In this document: positions 37,369 to 49,352 of the stretch, one piece after another
Layout of the letters: the number at the start of each line of letters is the position of its first letter
How positions within the stretch are numbered: the stretch's first letter is position 1
DNA from: Agroathelia rolfsii
Taxonomy: Eukaryota; Basidiomycota; Agaricomycetes; Amylocorticiales; Amylocorticiaceae
Length of the DNA stretch: 64,000 nt
NCBI GenBank assembly: GCA_018343915.1
Contig: JABRWF010000004.1
Coordinates: 310,001-374,000, forward strand
Reading direction: 5' to 3'
Notes under the pieces: model-generated
What the model was told of the DNA's origin: nothing
Database searches by the model: none
What the model saw: the letters and a program-made list of their open reading frames with translations, nothing else
Made by a program: the position numbers and the translations under genes

Positions 37369-38896
37369 GGGACAAGCGGTGTTGGCCTTGGATAAGGGCT
37401 TGTGTGTTATAGATGGTGTGTATAGTATCCGCGCGCGCTGCAGGGTGTTCAGTGAAGGCGGTATACATGGACAACTATTTATTCGATCTTTTTTTTTTCT
37501 TCTTCTTGCATTGCAAAACAAGAGCTCAGTCGATCGTTCACGGATCTCTGATAAAACAGGATTGTATCTCAGTCATTTTTTTTTTTTTTTGAACTGGAAT
37601 GATATATCCTTTGTGGACTTTTTAGGGCGAGAGACGTGTGCTATACCCGCTTATATTACAATATCAATCATAATCTAATTCGGCGTAGTTGGGGACCACC
37701 CATCAAAAGCTTGCGATGCGCTCATACTAGGTATCGGCTTGTTACCTCTTGTGATACTTGAATCCCGTCATGCACTCCACCTCTTTTCCCTTCACAGACC
37801 GCTAAAGATAACTTTTTTGGAGCCACCCTTTACTACGGCCCCGCCCATATGACCCGTTGGTTCCGTCTGCTTCTGTTCACGCAGCTTTTAGCTTTCTTCT
37901 TGCATCATCACATGTCAGTTGTGCTGTTACAGGAATAGCTAGCGTCGCCCATAAGGAAGGCGTCTAGTTTGCTCCATATGCCATCAACCTCGATTCATCA
38001 CTGCCAGTTATATGTAGTGCTTTAGTTTGCTTTTTTTTTCGGCCCGTGGTTTGCAATACAAGTGATTATTTGAATTCATGGCCGGAGAATCTGTTGTTAT
38101 CCAGTATATGCAATCGGAATGCTAAATGGGACCGGTTTTGCATTGAAGTTTCAAATACATCCAAGTTGAGACTCCATTTAGAGCAGTGCATTTTCCGGTT
38201 GCCCCCCCCCCCCGGAAGATTCCTACAATGGGAATGGGTGAATCATGATAGTGATTATTGAAGATGATATACATCATGATCATGGATCACCGGTTTAGCA
38301 CACACTGCTGATGAGGGCCGTCAGATTGTCTCAGATAATGGTAAATGGCAGACCACTTTCCGAGTCTATTCAACTGCCCCGGATCGAAAATTTCGTGTTC
38401 ATTTGCGATAATTTATGTCCCAGCCGAGTGCAGCGTCAAAACGATCGTGGAATTTGTGCTTATTGTCTGCCAGCGGACCTTCCTGATAGGCGTCTACTTG
38501 CCCCTTCTCTTTACCTGTGCGTTTTTTTTTTGTTCTTGTTCTTGGGTGCGGAGACATGGAGCCGCGTGAACGGGACCAAAAAGGGAGATTGGCCGGCCGG
38601 GGCGGAAAGAGACGCATGTGGGACGGTTTCTTTCCAGACTGTCCATTTCTCGTTTCAGACGACAACCGGCGTGGGGCCCCTCTTGTCTTTGCCTCTTCAG
38701 AGCCCACGACCATCGTCAGCCAGCTCCCTTTTCACTGCGACCCGCTCCAGCTCCAGGACGTCGACGAGCTGCAACGGAAGGAGAGCCCTGTTCATGTCCC
38801 CCGTGTGAGTAAATTTATTGTACCTCTGGTGAGTTTTACGTGTGCGGCCATATCCAGCTGTCCCATTGCCGCGAGGCTAATCGCTATGACAGCATC
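37369..38896. other. Intergenic with homopolymer tracts
   Basis: About 1.5 kb between two plus-strand genes. It holds poly-T runs (37566-37580, 38031-38039), a 12-C run and several overlapping open frames around 38311-38900 with no domain. The right end is presumably the promoter and leader of the Kre9-like gene; an unrecognised 5' exon there is possible. Confidence 0.45.
38202..38213 (+). repeat. Poly-C tract (12 C)
   Basis: Uninterrupted run of twelve C residues directly read from the sequence, in a non-coding region. Two more long C runs lie within the next 4 kb. Confidence 0.85.
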
Positions 38897-40389
38897 ATGA
38901 AGCAACAGTATTATTTACCATTTCTCTGTGCCTTTTCGATGAATGTCGCTGCCATGCATATCGCTCGTCAAGGAGGACCTGTGTGTTTGTTTTGCTTCAG
39001 TTTTGACCCAGTTGAAGATCTCAACCAAATCGTTTCTAGCTATCGGCCACAGGGCCGGGTTCAACAGCCGCATCATCCGCCTCCACACCTATTAGCAGTG
39101 GTTCCACATCCTCAGAGACATTTCAGTTCAATACGATTCCTCAGCTTACGACATGTATACCTGGTATGTTACAACGCTCCTGTAATTTTATGCCGTTTTC
39201 TCAACTCGACTCCATAAATCCAGCTACTATTAATTGGAATTACTCTGGAACGGGTGGTGCTGTCCGCCTTACAATTCAGTCCTCAAGCGGTGGTTCACCT
39301 ACTGTATTAACCGAGGGTATCAACCCGTCCCTCGATTCATATGTGTGGTCTCCAGTTAACTTGCCATCGGGAAATTATTACCTGATCGCCTCTCGTGGTG
39401 GCATTAGTTCTCAGCCATCGAACGACTTCAACATCGTTGACGGGACCGATACTTCGTGTATCCAGACCTCGACTTCTAGCACAACTACTTCTACACCATC
39501 TAGTATTTCAAGTGCTTCGTCTCAATCTTCGTCTTCAAGTTCCTCTTCATCTTCATCTTCATCTTCATCTTCCGCGCTCACTGCCTCATCTTCACCATCC
39601 TCTTCCTCCTCTTCCCATGTTCCGTCGGGTGCAATCGCAGGTGGTATCATTGGTGGTCTGATTGCTATAGCAGCCATATTTGGGCTGTGTCTATTCTATC
39701 GCATTCGCCGACGCTATGGCTCAGCTGCTCCCCGAAGCCACTCAAGTGGCTGGAACGGGCTTCAATCTAATGATGGCGCGATACGGCCCGCCAACAACAT
39801 AAGCTCCGCTCCCAATCGCAGTGCGAGTCATGTCTCACAGCATTCACAGTCTGCCATGAGTCAAGCAACGGCCGTTGGCGGCTCTGAGGAAGACCTGGCC
39901 TCCGTCAAGGCTGAAAAGTTAGGCATGTCATCCTATGCCCCGAATGTCCAGAGCCTGCCGTATGACAATGGTCACCGCAAAGCCTCGTCGTCTTCCACGC
40001 GCCTGGACTCGCCTACAGGCACCGGGCAGTCTCCGCTGACATCCCATTACCTCACACGCCAGAACACGCTTGGAAGCACATCCGAACTCCATCTGGTGTC
40101 ACAGACGAACCCCAACGCTGGGGCGACAAAGGCCCAGCGGCACATGTCGCTCGATACCGCCAAAAGAATGGAGATGATCCCCATGACGCAGACGGCGTCA
40201 GGCAATGGTGTCAAGCGCACAGCACGCAAGGCGGTGCCGCAGTATACACCCGAGGAGCTGGGTATCGCACAGAGCGCGAGCGTGACTTCCCAGCAACAAC
40301 CATCTCCAACGGTGGTCTCGCCGACGATGCAGCTCCAGTCGAAGCCGATGCATTATCTGATGCCGGATATGCCTCCAGCCCATAACTAG
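38897..40389 (+). CDS. Kre9/Knh1-type Ser-rich cell-wall membrane protein with one transmembrane helix
   Basis: Exon 1 (38897-38980) encodes a signal-like MKQQYYLPFLCAFSMNVAA. Exon 2 (39040-39163) gives a Ser/Thr segment ending FNTIPQLTTCIP. Exon 3 (39224-40389) continues ATINWNYSGTGGAVRLTI, through LDSYVWSPVNLPSGNYYLIA, the Ig-like domain of the Ser-Thr-rich GPI-anchored/Kre9 family. A long Ser run (about 39500-39610) and one transmembrane segment (AIAGGIIGGLIAIAAIFGLCLFY, 39630-39698) with basic stop-transfer residues RIRRRYG follow. A cytosolic tail of about 230 residues, rich in Ser, completes it. Extracellular wall-like domain, Ser-rich stalk, one membrane helix and a long tail resemble cell-wall sensors of the Wsc/Mid2 type in layout, but the head domain is Kre9-like. 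Exon joins are phase-consistent; the first exon is the least certain. Confidence 0.75.
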
Positions 40390-40733
40390 GCTTCTTCCTG
40401 TCAAATTGTCTTATCTAAATCTTCTCTTTTCTTTATATCGCGCTCAGTTGGTGCTGAGCTTTCGACGTAGATTTGTACTCCACATTTTTTCTTCTCAGCC
40501 GCTGAAGGAGGCTCGTTTCATTTGCAGTTCCGAGCCTCGTAGCACTACATTTTTGGACCCTTTACATAGTTTTTTTTCTTTCTCTTCTTGATGCTTTCTC
40601 TGTTGTTGCGGTCGATGATCTTCTGATGATGCGATGCTGATGCTGATGTTGTACTAATATGCCATTTATCTTCTCTCTATCTTTCCATCTCTATCTCTGT
40701 CCCGTCTGCTATCGTTCTTTCCTTTCTTCCACA

Positions 40734-40748
40734 CCCCCCCCCCCCCCC
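40734..40748 (+). repeat. Poly-C tract (15 C)
   Basis: Fifteen consecutive C residues inside a 200-base pyrimidine-rich stretch about 350 bases after the Kre9-like stop codon. Confidence 0.85.
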
Positions 40749-40985
40749 ACTCCCACTCCCCCCTCCTCTCTCTCTCTCCCGCTCATCAAATGCTTCTCCT
40801 GGTCGAGGATCTTTCTTGGTTGTTAGTAGGTCCAACGTGCGCATGCATACCACCACCGCACATTGCTCAATCGATTGTAATATTCACTTCAAAATTTAAT
40901 TCGATATCCTTGATTCTTCATCTTTTTTTTTGAGTGCTTTAATTTGTCCTCAATGTTCTAAACATATTAGTAGGTCCCTCAATAT

Positions 40986-41006
40986 TATATATATATATAT
41001 ATATAT
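40986..41006 (+). repeat. TA dinucleotide microsatellite
   Basis: A 21-base alternating TA run in non-coding sequence, directly visible. Confidence 0.85.
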
Positions 41007-42002
41007 TAAAAAAGGAGAATTCATGCTTGCGTCACTTTCATGTGTTTACCACGTGTGTAGATTTGCCGCCAGTGCCCTGCTCTGTACCTCATGACAGATG
41101 GTCTAAGTGCATTGTGTGCTCGACAAGGCGTCATTAATTTGTGGAAAATCGGCATCATGATGAACGTGCTGTGTAGACAGGCTGTCATATTTGTGGGTTG
41201 AAGTTGAATGACATCATGGGCTCAAGAAAAAACAAATAAATAAAGCACGCATATGCGTATCGACGTGTATTTGCTGTGATCATCGGCGTGGATGTGACTT
41301 GTCATGACGTCAAGCGCAATGTAATGCGAGGAGTTGCAAGTGCGCATACATTGAGGTTGACTATGATCAGCCAATGATTCAGTCCGACTCGGACGCGGCA
41401 AGTAAATTTCTAGCCAGGAGCTGTTTGTTTGTGTAAACCGTGGAGTGTAGTATCGTCATTACGGTATCGAAACTGAATGAATGACCATTGCGTGTTCAAA
41501 CGTTCAAGCTCAAAGTTCGGCCTGTTAGTATACTAGTGAGCTGTCAGTTCACACACATGCAAGGTATCACTTTGTATGCCAATGAGCTAAACCGCAAAAT
41601 ATGATAATCCTCCAGTTTCGAATTAAACCGCCATGTATATTGGGATTGCAAGGCGCTCTGATCGGTATGGTAAACAAATTTATAAGTCTGGATTTATATT
41701 TTCTCCCTGGCCATGCGCTGATTGATTGTAGCTATACTAATCCATGGGCGCAGACGTGCACGATGACCACACACTGTTCGCATTATACTATACTCCATCT
41801 GTCCATCTAACCGTACAAACTACCAACGGCGTACATGCCGCTCGCTCGCGACGTGTCCGCCTGCTGCATCGACCAACGAACACGCATATGTGCTGGTGGT
41901 AGTACCATATCGGTCACACTTCAATTGCCTAGGCCTTGGTTCCCACACGATATTGCTGCAAGACTCGGGCTTCCCATCGAGTCTAGCTGTTTGTGCTCTT
42001 CT

Positions 42003-42015
42003 CCCCCCCCCCCCC
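42003..42015 (+). repeat. Poly-C tract (13 C)
   Basis: Thirteen consecutive C residues followed by TCC repeats in non-coding sequence. Confidence 0.85.
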
Positions 42016-42334
42016 TCCTCCTCCCCCTGAAAAAAATGTCACTACTACAATTGGCATCATGCATGTGCAGTTGGTTCGGCATTCCATCCAACCAGCGTTG
42101 AATTGCACGTCTTGTTCATGTATAACCTACTCACTCGTCATCGTGCCTTCTAGGTTTGCTACTAGTACTACCTACCCCCACTCGAGGTTAACTACGCCGC
42201 TATCGATACAGATCAGAGTTAGCAATAAGATACCAGACTGAGTCACCATGACAGTGGCAGTGGCCTATCAAACTTTACCCATCTATCCGATTCGCCACCT
42301 CCCAAGAACTTTACTTTTTGCACAGCCGGCGCCG

Positions 42335-42355
42335 ATATATATATATGTGTGTGTG
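42335..42355 (+). repeat. Composite AT/GT microsatellite
   Basis: An alternating AT run passes directly into a GT run, a common composite dinucleotide repeat; non-coding. Confidence 0.8.
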
Positions 42356-43355
42356 ACTTGTGCCGTAGTACACCCGGTCGGCTAGTTAAACTAGTACTGG
42401 GCAAGATCTGCACCGATACCCCATACGTACGGCCTAAGAGCAATACAGTTCATACCGACGGCATAATTGATAGCGGATGATGGTGGCACTGATCTTGGGC
42501 GATGATGCTGCGGCCGGTTGGCGAGAGGCCAAGAGATCAACTACGACTATAGCGTTATCATCATCTTTCATCAGGATCCCAATCCTGCCGTTTATATTCT
42601 CTGGGCCTTTCAGGCGAAGTTTGGCCGTGCTGGCGATGCTTTGGTAAGCCTTGAAGCTTGAAGCAAACCATATGAGCGTCAACAGGCCGGGTCAATCCCA
42701 GGACGCCGCCATCATGGGTAAGTTTAGCTCTATTCGCTGGCAAATGAATGTAAGGAGTGAATGGATAACAAAAAGTCGCTGATGCTGGCGACCGAAAAAA
42801 AAAGAAGATGACTATGACTTCCCGCCCCAAGTAGCCTCTTTGCTTCTTTTTTGTTTTTTGTTTTTCACCCGTAGCTGGAGAAAAAGGCCTCGCCTTTGCG
42901 ACCAACCCCTTTTTCCAGTTGAGACCTCTTCGCGGGATCCCGCGAGGGCTGTGATTATTGCTCCCGCCCACCTCGCGCTCACTATCTCTCATGTCGCTTC
43001 TTCGACCAAAACCTTGATTTCGTGGCTGGTTATCAGATATAGATCCCGACGGAGGACAGCGTGCACTTGATTGCGACAAGCAAGAAGGAATGTGAGAAAT
43101 GAGATGCCAGACGCATATGGGGCAACTCGTCGTTTTTGTTTTTTTGTTTTTCGTCATCCCATTCATTTTAGATCATCACCATCGAAAGGAGATCATCAGT
43201 ATTCATTCATTCAGCCACAAGAGACACAAAGAGTACACATGTGCAAGACGCATACATGCAGGCTCTTGTATGCGTCATTCTAATCACGCAGCCCCATACA
43301 TACAAACAGATAGACATACAGACGCATTGGCGCTCCAAGCCCCATGTTCCTTGAC

Positions 43356-45348
43356 TCACGCTCCCCAAGGACGGTGTGGTAGCCGCCAGGCCAGGGGATA
43401 AACGAGGCATGACAAGCCCATCATGACCATGTATACAGCATAGCCGCCCAAGAGCTCGTACTTGAGTGACAGCGAAAAGAGTGACGTCGATAATGCGGGT
43501 CCGATGGCACGTGCCAGAGCCACGGCAGATTGCGCGATACCGTTCGTCGCGCCGAGCGAACGGCTTTCGGGCGCAGCAGCCGTAATGAAGATGAACATGC
43601 AGCCTTTTATACCGGTGCAGGTGCAAGTGTAAGTGTAAGATGAAGAAGGTTTGTGATCGGTAGCCAGGCGGAACACATCATGAAGAGAAGAGGATAGGAT
43701 GGAGGTGAGCAAAGAGTGGAGAAGAAAGAGAGAAAAAAAAAGAAAAAGAAAAAAGGATAATAAATTAACGTACTATAAGCCATATCCATGCTCACCAACA
43801 AAACGAGCTGGAATACAAGCAAACACCATACAACGGGGCCAGTGCCATATGTGCGTGCGACGGTATTGATCAACGGAAACATGCCAAAGACGGGCACGAA
43901 GATAGTGACGCCCGTCAAAAATAGTCGGCGAGGTCCGAATCGCTTCACGAGTGGGGCAAAAAAGCACGCCTGAAGAGTGCCGTTGATGAACGCAAATGTG
44001 CTGAGACAGTAGCCAATTGTGCGAGGGGGTAAGCCGAGCCCGCCGAGCTCAATCGATGTAGCGTAGAATACGGATTGCAACGCGTCCATGGAGGAGCCGA
44101 GAACCGCCAACGACGCGTAGCAGCTGACAGACAGGATGACGGGATAGGTTAAGATGGCCCGAAAGGGTGTCAAAATCTTCCACCAGGCAGAGCGATAAGA
44201 TCTTTCTGGAGGTGGTAGTTGGAGCTCCAGATGATCATTATTGGAAAGAAGAGCTTGTGTCTCAGCCTCTTCGTCGATAGACGTAACTTTATTTACCAGT
44301 GTCTGTAAAATCATATGGCGTCAAGTACTATCGCCTTGAGGGGAAGTAGTCGATTCACCTCGCGGAAATAAAAGTACGCCCATGTGAAAGCAAAAGCAGA
44401 GAATGTTGCTGCCACCAAGCAAGGAAGAAATGCAGGATATACATCCCAAAAGGGCGAGGTGAAGAACCCCGGAAAGTGCTCGCGAGGCCGCCAGAGAGTT
44501 CCACCGATAAAAGGCCTAGGCTTAAACGTTGAGAAAGAAACTCCCCTGCAGTCCCATCGACCATCTGGTCGAAATAATTTTAATACACTTACCCGATGGT
44601 TGCGCCCACGCTCCATGTTAATGGCATAAGAGCCGCCGCTTGCGCTCTATTGGATGGTGTGGTCATTTCACCCAGAGCACTCTTGCGTACACCGGCGTTT
44701 GCGCATAGCAGGCCTGCGATGCATCGGCTGCAATTCAATTTGAGCGAGAGTTGTTCGCTCTGAAAAGCAACCCCAACCTTAGAACAAGCGTCCAAAACGT
44801 CCGCGACAGCCCAAAACTGATCGCAGATAGACAGAGCCCAGCGACGCCAAGCAACAGGATAGGTTTGCGACCGACCCGGTCCGAGACCATGGACCAAGGC
44901 AGGATGGTTATCGATTCTGTGATGAAGAAGACCGATTCCTGCAGGATTTAATAGTTCATGTTAAGAGTGTATGTCGGGGAACGATAAGCAACATTATTAG
45001 ATCGCTTACAATGAGTCCAACATAACGCGCAGCCTTCTTCGGATCACCGCCAGTGACATCAAGACCCCGGACGAGCTGCGCAGATAGTATACATTGATTG
45101 CTTGTGGATAAGCGAGTGGTGTGGTGTTTTAGCAGGCTACTCACCTCGTTTATGAATGGAAAGATGATATGGGTCGTGATAGGCTCGGAGAGCTGCAAGA
45201 GCAGGAGAATGGCTATTTGAAGCTTGGGTAAAGGATCTTCAGGAGCATTGTCGTCATCTATATCATCCTGAAAGGGTGGTTCGTCCGATGTGCTCTGTCG
45301 CCGATTTGGAACAAATGTGTTGACGGGCCCTTGCGTATACGAACTCAT
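43356..45348 (-). CDS. Major facilitator superfamily transporter, DHA1/ZIFL-like drug:H+ antiporter
   Basis: The spliced protein starts MSSYTQGPVNTFVPNRRQ and has about twelve hydrophobic segments. The first is LPKLQIAILLLLQLSEPIT. Motif A of the MFS antiporters is intact in SDRVGRKPILLLGVAG (about 44865-44910). The second loop has CANAGVRKSALGEMT, followed by LTWSVGATIGPFIGGTLWRP, which contains the G-rich motif C of antiporters. A charged central loop (EEAETQALLSNNDHLE) separates the halves. The second half includes AAAPESRSLGATNGIAQS. The layout fits the fungal ZIFL/tetracycline-resistance-like group; the substrate cannot be told from sequence. An in-frame TTG lies five codons upstream, but 45348 is the first ATG. 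Introns near 43620-43780, 44290-44360, 44565-44600, 44730-44780, 44940-45010 and 45080-45150 are supported by splice signals. Confidence 0.87.
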
Positions 45349-46134
45349 GTCTAGTTGCTTCAATGACCAGGAGACGCCCAGAATAAGCCAATGATTTCTA
45401 TAAAACTCTTCTAGACCTCTTTGTATTTTATGTCAGTGCTTGGAAGAGGCGTCGAAGGTGTCGAAGTTCACCAGGTACGGTTGTTGAAGCTACACTGGTA
45501 GTCCAAGTCCAAGTTGCTCGGTAACTTGGATGTCCAGCAACTGGCAATCGCCACTTGGCCCTGAGCCACGGAACCAAAACATAGCACATGCGATAAATAC
45601 AAAGAATGATTAATCTAGTTGATCTTCATTGGAGCCGTCACGAAAATGAAAAGCAAGACCCCTGGGCAGGAGCCAAGCTGCTAATTGCACAAATGCATCC
45701 CAATACAGATATTTGCACGAATCCTACCCCAAATACAGATACGGAAGTAAACCGGGCCGCTTACGGGCCGGACGATAGCAAGACAGAAAGGACTGAATTC
45801 ATTCGAAGTTCGACTACTTATATATGCGATAACAAATTGCGATAGCCACATGTATGACCAGGTAATGACGGCAGCAGATGCAAGTGTATCCGGCGGGTCG
45901 ATCACCATCTAGCCTGCTGAGAATAGTTAGTTTCCCCAATATATGCATGAATCTCTGGCTCTTGATAAATGATCCGCAAAGGACTTGAGATGTGGTAGTT
46001 TTGATATTAGGGTTCTCTTTATCTACTTGCATAAAAATATGTTTGATGATACACTATACTGCAAATCTATACGGGAAAAGAGGTATAAAAAAATGTCGAT
46101 GCGTATATATCCAACTAACGCATAGTTATGTGTG
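45349..46134. other. Intergenic, MFS gene promoter and MRS2 3' flank
   Basis: About 790 bp with no supported gene; small open frames at 45606-45845 (+) and 45681-45908 (-) overlap antiparallel and carry no family signal. The stretch should include the MFS gene promoter. Confidence 0.45.
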
Positions 46135-48484
46135 TCACTGCCAGCCCTCTGGATCCGAGTATGAAGATCGTCGGCGTAATGGTAATGGAAGAGAGGGTTT
46201 GTGTGATCGTAGGCTGTTGTTTGTTTGCGAGAGACCAATCTTCCGGATTTGTTTTAATCTAAGGGACGCATACACCGAATGCGGACCGATAAGCCATAAG
46301 AATCACGGGAGCAGACAGACCACAAAAAAAAAAACCAGGTGATAAGTAGTGCAGGGACATGAGCACAACATGTATAGACGAACAAAAGGTCAGTGATGAA
46401 GATGGCGATAAGAAAAAAACGAGGTAACCGCACGCACCTCCGCATGCCACCCCACGCAACAAAGGCTGCTATGCTTACGCTGAACACCGTCATAACGGCA
46501 AATCCGTACGGAGAGTCCTCAAAATGATTTTGGAGCTACGATAGATAGGAGAGGAAGGGAAATTAAAATGGGCGCCCTACTAACGCTTATCATCAAGACA
46601 GGCTCAGACTCACATTCATGCCAAATACACCAGCCACGAGGGCGCCCACGCCAATACCCATCGTGCCGATTGACACCTAGACTACATTCAATGGACGGGC
46701 GCGCGATCATCACGCCATATGCTTACCTTGAGATCCAGCGCCAGTAGAGCATTGCGATTTGAATCAAGCATCAGCTCCACGATCTCCTGTGTCGACTGAA
46801 CGTTGCTCTTTGGATCGACGTCAGAGGGATTCCATGAATACGCTCCAGAACCAACGTACTTCAATATTTTCGGCCTCATTGACCACTTCCTCCACCTGTT
46901 TGGCAAAAGACTCTAGTAGAACCTCGAGTTCCTCGTGCTCTGGTGGAGCACTGTTGGCCTTTTTAGCGGTGAGATACATGGCGTTCATATCCTCATCTTG
47001 ATTGACATATCAGCCGACGCATTGATAAATGAAAGATATCAAACAAGGATAGACCTTGCTCAAGCACCTCCTCGAGGGAGTTGCCCACCTAAACTCAACA
47101 TTCATCTCCATGAGTCATGATAAATTAAATCACAAAGACATGAGGCCCCTAAGATACGCACCAGTTTTGCCCTATTTTTGAAACTGGCCAATCGTCGAGA
47201 ATAATGTAACAGTCGCTTAAATTTATCGCGGTCGATGTCGTCTTCCAATTCGGAGAGCAGACCACCTAATAAATTCCGAATGAATACCATCTCTGCCTCA
47301 AGTGCGCTGAGGACACTGAGCAATATAGACTCGAGCACGCTGTTGTCCAAGATGAATAATGCGTTAAAGCAATCAGAGCAAACGGTCTAGGCTTACCGGA
47401 ATTCATAAGGGGAAGTGCTGCCCTTAGCTTTGATGTTATGCTATTTATCGATCATGAGACTCTAGCGATGGTATCGATTAATTATTATTATTTTACTCAA
47501 CCTACCTCGAGGTGATAAAGAAATGCAGAGTGCAGGCGAGAGTCAGCAGACCCATATGTGTCAAACAAAAGGACGGCATCCGCCTTGACAAGGGCGCGAA
47601 TGTGGAGGATGTTCACCTGTATGAGGCGAAATGAAGAAGTGTGATGAGAAGGCCCGCGGAAATAGAAGAAAAAGAAGGAAGAGAAAAGACGCACCAGTAT
47701 GGCCTCTTTGCGCACCAGAATCGTCGGTACCAGATTAGGGACCCGGGAGTCAATTTTTCGAAGGTCACGGGGCTGGTGATACGTGATTTTGCGTAATGTC
47801 AGACGAGCGTGAGCAACGAGAGATTAAAAATCAAGCACACGGTACATTCAGACGATGCTCAACACAGAGCTCGGACTTTTTGAACTGGCCAGATATAGTT
47901 TTTACATTCCCTGTAGGAGAAATGAGACGGCGGCCCTCGGGTGCATGGGAGAACGGGCAGCGATCATACCTTCCGCATCAAGAACGGTGCCTGTTTCCGG
48001 CGACGAGGTCAGCTTGCAAACAGTGGAGGCGTCACGAGAGAGGAATCTCACAGCGCAGAAGAAGATCCGTTGGTTGGCGACCCTTCATGATCTTTTCGAG
48101 AATAGCTGCCTTGGCAGCCTCCTCGTGAGCATCCGAGGGATTATCATCCTCGATTACCGGACGGGACTGTCTGGCTCCCCATCCTACTATTAGTGTACGC
48201 TGGGAGCAGTGGAGCAGGGCCTTTGGTGTGTTGAACAAGCCCATAAAGGGACTAGCTCTGTACGGCTTGAAGGCAAGGCACCCAGGCCGAGCTGCGAGGA
48301 TAGAGGAGCTGCTACGATTGATTGACTGCCAATGAGACGGCGGCGGCGACATTGCTCGGCGCATACTACTAGTAGGACCAGTAATACTGCTACTAGGCCG
48401 GTGTGCATGTGTATGAAAAGCAGCACGGCGAGGGGTGTGTTTTGTCACATGATGTGCAGTGATCCAGCACGGGTTTGCATGCAT
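46135..48484 (-). CDS. MRS2: Mitochondrial magnesium channel MRS2 (CorA superfamily)
   Basis: MRS2 forms the pentameric magnesium channel of the inner mitochondrial membrane. The GMN motif (GVFGMN, GMN codons 46614-46622) lies at the end of the first membrane segment, and a second segment follows (GFAVMTVFSVSIAAFVAWGG). The matrix domain is well preserved: MKGRQPTDLLLRC, KKSELCVEHRLN joined to PRDLRKIDSR, VPTILVRKEAILV and HIRALVKADAVLLFDTYGS. Coiled-coil helices EDDIDRDKFKRLLHYSRRL and LEVLLESFAKQVEEV follow. The last intron joins GGMRR to LKQIRKIGLSQ, and the stop lies at 46135-46137. The N-terminal exon is Ser/Arg/His-rich, compatible with a mitochondrial presequence. The chosen ATG gives MHANPCWITAHH; later Met codons at 48364 and near 48240 are alternatives. 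About ten introns are present. Confidence 0.9.
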
Positions 48485-49352
48485 GCGCACTGCCAGGAAA
48501 GACAACGAGAGAAACAGGAGGAGGAGGCGAGAGAGACTCGGAGGAATGAGCCACAGCCAATAGTACCGTGACCGCGATGACAGCAGTGGGCTTGAACAAC
48601 GTCGGAAGCATAACGGGCGCGCGCACCCTCGGCTATCAGTCCCACTTCGAACTGGCCCGCCACCTGGGGCCAAGTCAAGTGACCAGACGGCCCCAGGGCA
48701 ATTTCTGTTTAGTGGGCATTATTGGTCAGCCATGCATACGAAAATCCCACGTTCTTTACGTGAACTGAACAGCTATATATTTTTATTTTCCTCGTGTAGT
48801 GTGCTAATTAGCATTGGCAACCCCCCCGGCGGTGCATTTTCAAGTTGATGCCCTGGGACGTCAGTTGCGCCAGCCGTGGTCGTTACAGTGCACAAGGGTT
48901 TACAACGGAATTGCGCGAGTATAATCTTAATAAAAGGGAGACTGCCCCCTCTGCTTGAATCACGGTCCTAATCCACACAGCACCCCGGCCTCCTTCTCTA
49001 ATGCCAGGAACCACAACTCAGCCGGTCAACTGATTACCTTGGTGATAACGGATGTGGATCTATGAACCATATAGTATCCTCCACCGCACTCGTCATGAAC
49101 ACGCTCTTTCCTGGTCGCTTGATCGGTCAGATCCGTGTTCGGCATGAAATACATCATGCCCGCGTTAGCTGGGACCGGATTCTCCGGTTCAGTTCTGACC
49201 ACTATATATCCTGCTCAAATCCAGCACAAATGAAGTCTGTCACCCGCATCCACATCCACTCTTCTTTTCTTCAAAGATAGTCATGTCTTGCGGCATCTGA
49301 AGTGTCTGTAGTCGTCCCCGTACACACTGGCACGCTCATCGTTTGTCTAGCC
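48485..49352. other. Intergenic, divergent promoters of MRS2 and the 49.35-kb gene
   Basis: Non-coding stretch between divergent genes. A short C run (48821-48827) and a TATA-like ATATATATTTTTA near 48773-48785 are visible. The ORF-like segments overlapping MRS2 exon 1 on the plus strand are antisense shadows. No further gene is supported. Confidence 0.45.

Larger units (their letters stand above)
40390..43355. other. Long intergenic region rich in pyrimidine tracts and microsatellites
   Basis: Nearly 3 kb with no gene I can support. It contains T/C-rich sequence immediately after the Kre9-like stop (40400-40800), two poly-C tracts, a TA microsatellite and a composite AT/GT microsatellite. 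Candidate frames (for example 41835-42101 + and 42561-43166 -) are low-complexity or have no family features. It may hold the 3' UTRs of both convergent flanking genes and possibly non-coding RNA, for which I have no direct evidence. Confidence 0.5.

Noticed and set aside
36730..37521. 263-codon open frame on the minus strand
   Set aside because: Lies antisense to the GC-rich tail of the NIPA-like gene; Arg/Pro/Leu-rich composition is the mirror of an acidic/Ser-rich tail, so it is a shadow.
38311..38900. Several overlapping plus-strand frames before the Kre9-like gene
   Set aside because: Mutually overlapping in different frames, domain-free; better explained as leader or intergenic DNA.
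42561..43166. 201-codon minus-strand frame in the long intergenic region
   Set aside because: Passes through Lys-rich and homopolymer sequence with no domain and no splice support.
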